64,000 bases of DNA from contig NC_049565.1 of assembly GCF_013368755.1 (NCBI RefSeq), positions 2,790,001-2,854,000 on the forward strand. Direction: 5' to 3'. The position numbers and the translations under genes are program-made. Below are positions 55,418-64,000 of the stretch, one piece after another (position 1 is the stretch's first letter; every line of letters begins with the position of its first letter). This DNA is from Talaromyces rugulosus (taxonomy: Eukaryota > Ascomycota > Eurotiomycetes > Eurotiales > Trichocomaceae). A model generated the notes under the pieces. It saw only the letters and a list, made by a program, of their open reading frames with translations, searched no databases and was not told the origin of the DNA.

Positions 55418-55838
55418 GCTGTTTGCTATCGTACAGGGGGAAAAAGAGCATGGTGCTCAAAAAAGAGTCTTCATCCGAGTTTTTTCATAAGAGTTTTTTC
55501 TTCATTCTTCGGCGTTCTTGTTGAGGGTCATGGTTATGTTCTATATTTGGCTACCGTGTCTATTCCCATTCTCATTGTCAACGACAATTTTTTCTTCATT
55601 CTCTTTGTAGAAAACTTCTACTAGGCTACGAACAAGGCAGACACACGTACACACAAGTTAGCCTCGCGTCACAGCACTAAGTACTAGTAGCCCCTTTTTT
55701 TTGGCTTAAATATACATAGGCCTATGTCAATAGCAATTCCAGATTACTTTTCAATCAAACCCCCCACCAGCGCAATCTTTCATGGATCCGTGCAATCAAG
55801 GTTTGTTACGTCTAGTTTATGCCGGCCATAATTTTTTT
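55418..55838. other. Convergent 3' region of La and F-box genes
   Basis: No gene was seen; T-rich stretches such as 55694-55703 only. Confidence 0.45.
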
Positions 55839-56843
55839 TCACCTCCCCAAAACACTTACAACAATAATACTAACATGCCATTTCTCCCGTTCCGTGGATT
55901 GGGCGCAAAAGCACACCTCTTCACTTGATATCTGACTCCCTTTCCAAGCAGAGAAATCCGACCCTGCTTCTTCAAAAAACCGGCGAAGCCATTCCTCGGG
56001 GTCGTCGTGTGGACAAATCAAGGGAGTCCGTATACCCAAATACGTATGCGCTGATTGCGCCTCCCGAAATTCCTTTAGTGATATTTCAAACTTGTACAGA
56101 CTCTGCTGTTGAAAGTCTTTAGGAAACGGGCCGAAAATCAAGCCACAATAGATCCGAAGCTCTGCAAAAGGATGGCCTTGAAAAACGCAGTCATGTCCCA
56201 TAGTCCCGTCAGGTAGGTGTAAGGGGGCGTGAGAATCCCAGTGATACAAAAGTTTGTTGTGATAATATTCTCGCGCACCACTGTATTTTTCTCCCGTCGT
56301 CGTTATGAATTGTTTAAACTCGCGCTTCCGATGAACAGGAATGGACCAGCAGGGACAGATCTCAATATTGCCAGCATACGGCTTGCAGCGCTTTTTCCTA
56401 CTAGTAGTAAGAAAAGATCGGAATGAAAACCGTTGTGGTGGTTGCCAGGCAGAGTGTCGATGAAGATTCCAACATCCTCGACAAAATTTCCAGCGACTAT
56501 CCTCAAGTCTATGGAGTAACTGGACCCTAGGTTGTTCTGTTTCTTGATCGATAACCTCGATATCGCGGCAAATGATTGGTCGTGCTGTTTCCCGTGGAAG
56601 AAGAAAACGAAGACGAAGCCGCCACAAGGCCGGTTTATGGGGGACCTGGGTTCTGATGAATGAGAGAAAGTAAGCATAGAGAGGTTTGCAAGTCAAGGCA
56701 AAGCAAGCTTGGTCCGGCGCTGGGAGAAATTCGAGGATTATGTCCAGAATTTCAAGCGGAACTCGCTGCGTGATGTATGAAGAGCTTGGCTGGGAGAATA
56801 ATAAGATGGGGCGGGATTGTTTCCTAGAGAATTTGAGCTTCAT
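55839..56843 (-). CDS. F-box-like protein
   Basis: An open frame of 334 residues from ATG 56843. Near the N-terminus TQRVPLEILDIILEFLPAPD and QACFALTCKPLYAYF have the F-box pattern (L-P-x-E-I-L, then C-x-L-T-C-K) at about 26-65. The remainder contains clustered Cys and Trp (FCRGCWNLH, CPCW) that may bind metal, and no recognised repeat domain. F-box proteins link substrates to SCF ubiquitin ligases, and this type is numerous in filamentous fungi. The last residues (VSIIVVSVLGR) follow a GTTAGT sequence and could be intron read-through, so the C-terminus is uncertain. Confidence 0.75.
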   Translation of the reverse strand: MKLKFSRKQSRPILLFSQPSSSYITQRVPLEILDIILEFLPAPDQACFALTCKPLYAYFLSFIRTQVPHKPALWRLRLRFLLPRETARPIICRDIEVIDQETEQPRVQLLHRLEDSRWKFCRGCWNLHRHSAWQPPQRFSFRSFLTTSRKKRCKPYAGNIEICPCWSIPVHRKREFKQFITTTGEKYSGAREYYHNKLLYHWDSHAPLHLPDGTMGHDCVFQGHPFAELRIYCGLIFGPFPKDFQQQSLYKFEISLKEFREAQSAHTYLGIRTPLICPHDDPEEWLRRFFEEAGSDFSAWKGSQISSEEVCFCAQSTEREKWHVSIIVVSVLGR

Positions 56844-57712
56844 GATTGCTAGTTGAGTAGATATAAATAAGATGTAAGTGACAAACGTAGAGAATCGGCA
56901 TTTTGAATTTGCATGGCATTGCTGCCTACGTCAACTGGTATCAACTGATGCTTCTCGGCGTCATACACTCTATACCCAAGTATCTATGATGCAGACAACA
57001 ATTGCATCAAATCTACAATAATAAGACAATTCACAGACTTGCTACTAGTGTAAACAACTCGTGCTAATGATAACCCACTAGGCCTATTTAGACTGAACCC
57101 CTCCTCAAATAAGGTTAAGAAAGAGGTATACCCTGAGTAGTATCTACTATCAGCAAGCTACAACGGGCGAGCTGCATGCTGGCGAGTATTACTGTTAGTA
57201 TAGACTAGGATCATTAAGGAAGGCCAAGGAGAGCCAAGTAATCAGCATTTAGTCTCTTACCCAAAAAAATGGCCCAGATGTTGCGCGTCCTTGCGAGCGA
57301 ATGGCGTCAATAGTTAAATAGCAAACGGGGTTATAAGCCTTATCCACCCCGTTTCCGCCTCCGTACCCTTAGGAACTAACATGTTGCGATGCATTGTCCT
57401 CTTCTGTATGGCCAGAGACGACCCAGCAGCTGAACCACCATCCAGCTTCACCGCCAGATGAAGCGATGAAACCCCTCTTTCTGTAATCTTTCAGCTCGGA
57501 GGGAATTGCGTTGACTCCGTTTCCGACAAAACTTGCCCCTCCTCTCTCTTTATCGGTGTTGTGATGACCATTGCGGGGTATGTAGCTAAAGCTCTCTGAT
57601 GAAACTATTTAAACCCAGGTGCTTGACCATTGTTTTTGAGGATTGATCATCATCTTTAAAAAAACTTCTTTTTAATTCAATTAATTCAATTGACTTCTAC
57701 ACATCCTTCACA
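56844..57712. other. Divergent intergenic region of F-box and Dabb genes
   Basis: No gene was recognised. The last 150 bp before 57713 (TTAATTCAATTAATTCAATTG) look like the leader of the Dabb gene. Confidence 0.45.
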
Positions 57713-58364
57713 ATGGCCATTTACCACGTTGGTGAGTCCTGACTACGCTTGTATAGAGGGTATATACTCTCTATACAAGATCGACACCCGGAGCTACTTA
57801 CTGCTCGACAACAACAACAACAACAATAACTGACAATCTGGATAGTTCTCTTCAAGCTCAAGGACGGTGTGTCCAACGACCAGCTCAAGGAGCTCGTCGC
57901 TACCGCCAAGGGTCTCATTGGCCGTGTTCCTGGTATGTTCAATGTTGTTGTTATTGTTTTCTTCAGCCTCGGCCCCTTTTTCCAGCCCCTCCTCTCCCCG
58001 CACATGCATACATACATCAAACCTACATATACATATGCAAAAAAAAAAAAAATCAAAACTCAAAATTCTAATCTGCTATTCAACAGGTCTCACCTCCCTC
58101 GAGGCCAACAAGCCCCTTCCTTCCTCCGCCGCCGCCGCCCAGGGCTACAACGCCGGTATTGTCGCTGTTCTCGAGGACGAGGCCGCTCTCGCTGCCTACA
58201 ATGAGAAGAGCAACGGTGCTACGTAAGTTTTGGCCCCATTTAACGCGCCCCCCCCTCCCCTCCTAAAAAGGCCCAGGCTAATATTTTTTTTGACCCAATT
58301 TAGTGCCCAGAAGTGGCGTGAGGAGTTGGTCGACTCGACCCTCGTCTACGACTTGTCCTACTAG
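57713..58364 (+). CDS. Stress-responsive A/B barrel (Dabb) domain protein
   Basis: Four short exons (57713-57731, 57846-57932, 58087-58222, 58304-58364) give exactly 100 residues. The sequence MAIYHVVLFKLKDGVSNDQL, VATAKGLIGRVPGLTSLEAN and QGYNAGIVAVLEDEAALAAY has the Dabb pattern (beta start with YHVVLFKLK, His at position 5). Dabb proteins are small dimeric ferredoxin-like barrels, often of unknown function; in fungi and plants some are stress induced. Introns are long for the gene (113, 154 and 81 nt). Confidence 0.88.
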
Positions 58365-58582
58365 AGCTTTGATGATATGACCAAGTTATAGAGTGCAAAT
58401 CGTTAACGGTATAAATAATGAAACGTCATGTACACACATCGATTTAAAAGTCGGTGGTAAATAACAATTTGAATGAAACATTCAGGATATTTTTCCTTTG
58501 TTGAAACAAACAAAAAAAAAAGTTGAATCCATTTAGAGTCCCTTTCGTAGGCTAGATTTAAACCCACCACTGGCTTTTTTAT

Positions 58583-60654
58583 CTATTTCTTCTTCTTTGT
58601 CTTGTCCACCACATCCACCCACTGCGACTTGACTCCTCGCCGTTCGAGAGCTGTCTCAATGGCTTTTCGTTGATCTCCCTGCACGAGAATCTCCAGTACC
58701 CCCTTGACCGCACCCGTAGCTTGAGTAACACTGGTGCTCGACGCGCATTTCTTCGACAGCTCTTCTGCCAAGAAAGACGGAATAATCCCAAACACCTCGA
58801 TTCCGGAAACCTTGCTGACCGTTTTGTTGGATCCCCGACGCTCAATCGTCACGGTGACTTTGGGCGGAGCCCCCGATTTGGGTTTGATCTCTTCCAAGGT
58901 TTGTCCTGCTTTCAGGATTGCATGATATGGCGCGACGAGAGAATGGTCTGACACAATTCGCTTGAGGAGGCCGTCTCGTGTCACTTCTCCTCGCGCAATG
59001 GCAGCTCGGTCGTCGCCGGAGGATGACGACGATGCGTATATGGTATTTGCCAGAAAGGGGTTCAGTTTTATGATCCGTTTGTTGGTCGGGGAGACTAGCG
59101 GCGGGTGTTGAGACGACAAATATTGATCCAAGTGGCTCGATACTTCTGAGTATTTGTAGTAGATTTTGGGGTCTGATGGTTGACGCGCAGGGAAAAGGGT
59201 CGGTGTGAGTTTCTGCGTGGGCCTGTAGAGGACATGCACAGTAAGTGTTTGTCCAACAGATGGATCGGTGCCATCATCTGCTGTTTTCTGGCTAGATACT
59301 GCTTTCCCGGAGCTTTCGACAATGTTCCTGGTAGGTAGTCTGTAGGGAATAAACTGGGCTATTCTGTAGTCGTTGAAATCAACGTCAAGAATGACCGTCT
59401 CTTGGCCATTTCGATCCTTGGACTTGACCAATCGTTCTTTGTCCAGGTGTTTGATGAATTTTTTGACATTTTTCCAGCTCGTTCTCTTGATTTGAAAGAA
59501 TTGGGCTTGTTGTGTCGAGTAGACGGGGAGGTGTGGTGTGACGTGACTAGATATTAATGCTGATGGTTGGATAGGGAGTGCGAGTCCGTGGTTTAGCGCA
59601 TGCGGATTATCTTTTTTCAGCCGATATAGCGAGTATATAAAAGCTTTCACAAAGGCTTCCTCGATTTCTTGGTTCCATGTTAGTACATTACGAAGAATGA
59701 GCCAGACGGAAAACTGTGCTCACCTTTGACTGTTGGCTCCTTTTCAGGCTCCTCTGGCTCGTCTTCAACCGTCTGTCCTTCTTCTCCGCCTTTGTTTTCC
59801 AATTTCAATTCCTCGAGAGCTTCTTCCACGTCTCGAGTCTCCTCGTCCCATCCTTCGAGGAACTCTGGCGCAGGCTGGCCCGGCCTTGAAGACGAGCTCC
59901 ATGACCACAACTCGTCACCTTCCCAATGAAGGCCACGGACAGCATGACCTTTACTTCCCTGAACATCGCCCAGCGACGCAACATCAATTTCACAAACACC
60001 CACAAACTGCGGCACTGTCGGACTGTTCAAACTCGAAACTGCCACTGTCGACCCCTTGACTGCACCGCTTGGAAAGGGTGGATCGTTGGCCAGACCGGGA
60101 GTCATCAAATCGGCGCCTCCAAAGAGCTTGCCCATGACAAATCCGGGGGTATACAATAACGGCACCAGACGAGGGCTATGCCATAGCGAGTACACAGTCG
60201 GATAAATCCGTCCATCGGCGCCTGGCCCTTGCTCGAGCTTGAACCATAGAATCCTCTCTTCGCCAGCAAACTCGGGATGCGATCCGACATAGACTGTGCC
60301 CTGCACTTCTCGCAATTGTGGACCCGCCGTGGTAGTGAACCGAGCAGAGAGCGAGTTTTCTGGTAAAATGGCGTTTCTTATCGTCGTCAGATTGCTGGCT
60401 GTTTCTTTCGCTGGTGTGTCGTCATTGTTGTTGTTGTCGTTGTTTTCTTCTGCCGGAGCTGCTGCGGGGATGGCGATTTTGTAGTCTTTGATGATCTGAT
60501 CGGCGATTTTGCGTCGGTCGGAGGATCGAAGAGGTGAGAGCGTTTTGATCTATTGTTCCAAAAAAAAAGAGTCAGAAATGAGTCTTTGAAGATATGAGGG
60601 GTACTGCGGGGCTGGTAGCATGAAATTATTCACCGTTGGCTTTTTCTTGAACAT
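58583..60654 (-). CDS. TMA64: Translation initiation factor 2D (eIF2D/Tma64)
   Basis: Exons 60654-60634, 60549-59724 and 59667-58583 give 643 residues. Exon 1 encodes only MFKKKPT, the conserved start of the family, joined to IKTLSPLRSSDRRKIADQII. An N-terminal PUA-like region follows (to about residue 165, TVYSLWHSPRLVPLLYTPGF), then an acidic linker and a winged-helix/SWIB-like region (about 340-450). A C-terminal SUI1/eIF1-like domain lies at about 540-640 (PPKVTVTIERRGSNKTVSKV, then GVLEILVQGDQRKAIETALE). eIF2D handles tRNA/40S subunit release and non-canonical initiation and recycling. The second intron contains a textbook TACTAAC branch point. Confidence 0.9.
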
Positions 60655-61206
60655 TTTGAATCGCGCTGAGAATATCTGACGAGATAAAGAAGTAAAGTAA
60701 ACACTCAAGGAAGAGACAGACCGTCGCGTCGAAAAAAGGGACAGGGGCGCGATCGAAATGCGCGAGGTTTTTGTTGAAAGGCAAGGCGCAGATCGATGCG
60801 AATGAAGCTCTCCACATGCTTTCTTTCTTTCATATAAATAAGACGACGGGCGCTTGGATTTAGCTTACTCCGCATTTGCCACTACGTTATCATACATCAT
60901 TTTGATGACCGCGGATGAGTCGATCTTACTTGTGGTTGTTTATTAATAATGACTCATTTTTACTTTACATTTAGGGCGGGTTGATTCGGATTTACCGTGC
61001 GTAGAATAATGCTTCATTTTGCTAATTGACATTGATGAGAAAAATGAAAGTTGCTCACACAAAATGCAAAGAGTTGAAACTGAAAACAAAGTATTGCAAA
61101 ATTTCAGAATTGAGGCATAAACCTGGAGTTAGAGACACACGGCACAACACATCCAGATTTTCTGCACTTGTTTGGGATGCTATCGGTTAGTGATGACTAT
61201 GACTCA
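60655..61206. other. Intergenic region
   Basis: Promoter of the eIF2D gene on one side, 3' end of the LPMO gene on the other; no gene seen. Confidence 0.45.
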
Positions 61207-62245
61207 CTAAGCCTGGCATCCTTCATTGTTATGGTGTCCACCCTGGCCTGGCCTAGGAGTCTGAGTGCTGCTGCCTGGAGCAGGCGCAGTCCTAGTGACC
61301 AGAGTTGTAGGATCAGCTGGGTTGCTTAAAGAAGGCGCAAGAGACGAAACCACAGCAGCAGGACTAGTAGTAGCTGCGGTGGTAGCAGCTGCGTGGGCCA
61401 CAGCGGCAGAGCTGCTGGGTGAAACGGGCGATGTAGCACCGTACAGTGCCGGTCCGGGAATATCATACGTCGACAGAGATTCATAGATGTTGACCAGAAT
61501 ACCCGGATCGGTAGGGGTGTAGAGGCTTTCGCCCGCGGTCCCCGAGGGACTGTCGGTCCCAGAGCCCGTGATTTCCAAGTTGATGCATTGAGGGTAGTTT
61601 TGCGCGCCGTCCTCGTTGCCGGCAGAGTGGAGAGCAATGATTTCATGGCGTAGCACGTAGTTGCCAGGCTCGATGGAGGTTGGAATCGTCACAGTCCAGC
61701 TGTTGTTATTGGCAATCAGTTGGTCCGAAGCCCAGGTTCCGGGAACATCGGTGTCGTCGATCAGGCCGGCTTGATCAATCTTGACGAATTCCAGCGTCGT
61801 CTTGTCGACCGTGGAGCAGTTGCCGTTGCAGTTGGCCAGGTAATCAATCACAGGGCCGTGGTGGCTGTCCGGCCACACAGTCCACTGGAGCTCGACGGTG
61901 CCGCCAGCAGCAACGGAGGCCGACAGTGCTCCTGGAGTGGCGTTCCTGTGACAGATGATGTCTGGTTCAGTGTATTGGGTGGGGTCGACGAAGCCCAGGT
62001 CTGTGGCAGTGGTGGTCCATCCAATTACTGCTGGAGGGTCCGACTCATACGAGAACTTATCCACGAGATAACCCGTGTAGCTGATATACACCAGATTAGC
62101 CATGACATCCTCTTGACTTTTTTTGCCCAGGCTACTTCACTTACAATTCATCCCCGATAACAATGCCCTGTACATAGCCATGAGCAGCAACAGTCGAGGC
62201 CAGCCCTAAGACGCCAAAGAGCGAGGTAATCCCAGCAACCGGCAT
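61207..62245 (-). CDS. AA9 lytic polysaccharide monooxygenase
   Basis: Two exons (62245-62145 and 62080-61207) give 324 residues. The signal peptide (1-21) is followed at once by HGYVQG. After cleavage His22 would be the N-terminal His of the copper brace, and SHHGP (H107) supplies the second ligand. [59 protein letters not shown] and [13 protein letters not shown] follow the AA9 pattern, including paired cysteines. The enzyme oxidatively cleaves cellulose or related glycans outside the cell. The C-terminus (about 225-324) is a Ser/Thr/Ala/Pro-rich tail ending in a Gly/His/Asn stretch. A cellulose-binding module is missing. Confidence 0.92.
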
Positions 62246-64000
62246 CTTGTTAAATTGTTTAAGAATAATAAATGAACAAGTTGATAAAATCAAGACACAG
62301 TCAATATGCAAAGGAAGGAAAAGGCTTTGGTCGACAAAGCAAGAAGATGTAAGGAAAGAAGCAGAGGTATTTGATTGATGCTGTGGGCTCCTTTCGACAC
62401 TGGCAAGTCGGGGAATCGTCCATATTTTATACCCCACGAGCGAGCACTACAATTTGAGGCCTGTCCAAGACTGCAGCCATCGGTCCTGTCATTTCGCCGA
62501 GGAATAAATCAAGGGACAAACAAATTGGTCAAGATGCATAGCATAAATCGGTGCTCTATTGCCAGCCAGTGTTTCGACTAAGCTACCTTGAATCGGCAGC
62601 GGAAAGACGGCCATATGGTGACTAGCACCGACTTGAATATTGATGAGTGGTTGAAAATGTCCAGGCTGAAGAAACCGATCTAACATACAGCTATCATGTC
62701 GTTTCAGGCCGGTGGCTCTCGGCGGCAACGGTTTGCGGGCGTGATTGGGCGACAGCGGCCGGGTTTGTTGTGTTGATAATACTAAATCCGAGTCGTGAAA
62801 CAGGCCCCGCTGGGCTAGATGATAATTGTTCTTAATAATAGCATAGCACACCTTGCTTCAATTTACCTCCGTCAATGCCAAGACTCGAATCGTCTCACTA
62901 GCACAGTGTAAATTGGTATAGTTTAGTGCATGATGCAACAGAAAGCTGCTGCTTAGCTTATCCGACACTACGCGTGAATGCGGTTTATCGGATGGAACCA
63001 TCTGTGAACCAGTTTAAATAGTACATGATCAGCTGCCTTTGCATTACATTGTGACTTGTGGCTAGCATGATGGTGCCTTTTTTTTTGCCAACGGGATGTA
63101 CGCCATCCGAGTATGTATGCAGCTTACACTGTTCATTATTAATTCTTTTGACACACACACACACACACACACACTTAATCCACCTGTTTGACTTAAATTA
63201 AGCCAGGTTGGAATTAGCATGTCGATGTATATCGCCTCGATTTATTGGCATCATTTGGCCCGAGACTCCGAGGTGTGGTTCTGGGCTGTGGGCTGTTGTT
63301 TCATCAGTCAATATCACAACGGTATAATGTGTTTTTGCGCATCTCAGATACTCCGCGCGTCACGGTGATCAGGTGCCAGGTGACGACTTCGACAGTAAAC
63401 AGGGAGCAAATGAATCAGTGAGGAAGTGGGTGTCCCTAGAGCCTAGATCAACTCGGAACATTCAATAGCCCGGCATTTTGTACAGCCGGTGCCGATTTCC
63501 ATTCCCTGAGTATCTTATAAACTGGAGAAGCCCCAGCCATCGACATCAAGTAAACCATTGCGTATTCAAAGGTGGATAGTGGGATCCTTTCGGCTCCAGT
63601 CTTGTATGGAGAGAAGCAGGATACATGTATTATATTTCATGTCCCCGGTACAGCGATTTCCCATGGCGATGGCCGTATTTTGTTAATCACCATCCATATC
63701 ACAAAAGAGCGCACGCAACTTGTCTCGAAAACTGGTCTCGTGAGATGTTTGTTGCTGGTCGAGTATATACTCTGTACATCCTGACTATGGGCAGCTACCA
63801 CGAGCCGGCAGGGATCCCGATCCTTCCGGAATACAAACATCGTCCCGGATTTTCGCCCTAAGTAGCTACGTATTTTGTTGAGAGGCTGACCAGAATCCGT
63901 TCGATGTGGCTGTCTCGGGCGTCGGCGTTGGACACGAAGGACACGATGAACACCTGTATTGCAAAAGACAAATAGCACCAGACCGCATTTTGAGCCGGCA
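62246..64000. other. Intergenic region upstream of the LPMO gene to window end
   Basis: No coding sequence is supported. GGCTAG (62813 and 63060) fits the XlnR/Xyr1-type GGCTAR hexamer, but such short sites occur by chance. An AC repeat lies at 63151-63174. Confidence 0.45.
63151..63174 (+). repeat. AC dinucleotide microsatellite
   Basis: Twelve AC units in a row, directly visible. Confidence 0.9.

Noticed and set aside
62813..63065. Xylanase-regulator (GGCTAR) sites upstream of the LPMO
   Set aside because: Two hexamers in 1.7 kb are expected by chance; kept only as a remark.
63637..63978. A 113-codon minus-strand ORF near the window end
   Set aside because: No domain, no upstream or downstream exon, no sign of codon bias; it overlaps two other random frames.

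Overview
The window is nuclear DNA of a filamentous ascomycete. Short spliceosomal introns of about 50-130 nt, GT-AG borders, fungal-specific families (DASH subunit Ask1, CLASP Stu1, AA9 polysaccharide monooxygenase, Hsp88, chitin synthase) and RIP-like decay of transposons (C:G to T:A changes) all point that way. The protein flavour suggests Eurotiales (Aspergillus/Penicillium/Talaromyces relatives), which is an inference from remembered family sequences, not a database result. Exon-intron structures were assembled by hand and checked for reading-phase consistency.

Region 1 (1-14.1 kb) is an accessory, decaying island. It starts with the 3' part of a zinc-cluster-type transcription factor. 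An ankyrin-repeat fragment follows, interrupted by a pogo/Fot1-like DNA transposon with perfect 48-bp terminal inverted repeats and a TA duplication (1881-3756). Next is a complete but heavily mutated Ty3/gypsy chromovirus-like retrotransposon with 274-bp LTRs (3927-9921), then AT-rich sequence with small hairpins. The island ends with a broken trehalose-6-phosphate synthase copy (10887-12515) and a 5'-truncated enoyl-CoA hydratase copy with a destroyed splice acceptor (13385-14098).

Region 2 (14.4-62.2 kb) is ordinary gene-rich core. In order it holds: a bZIP factor; Stu1; a LIM-LIM-RhoGAP protein; Ask1; a small membrane protein; a secreted LicD-family protein; a ubiquitin-like/WLM metalloprotease; a PTS2-bearing 3-ketoacyl-CoA thiolase; a kelch-ectodomain membrane protein; a small orphan protein; Hsp88/Sse1; a PEP-mutase/isocitrate-lyase-superfamily enzyme; an MFS transporter; a class VI-type chitin synthase; La protein; an F-box protein; a Dabb protein; eIF2D; and an AA9 LPMO. 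These do not form one pathway. Two cytoskeletal/polarity genes (Stu1, LIM-RhoGAP) and a kinetochore gene (Ask1) are neighbours, but this looks like ordinary gene order rather than a functional cluster.

Region 3 (62.2-64 kb) is non-coding as far as I can see.

No tRNA, rRNA, CRISPR array or convincing new multi-gene system was found. The items most worth a second look are the RIP-damaged nested transposon island with its gene relics, an in-phase bZIP intron whose retention would add a membrane-spanning-like segment, a large overlapping upstream ORF in front of the chitin synthase, and several compact inverted-repeat structures in intergenic DNA.
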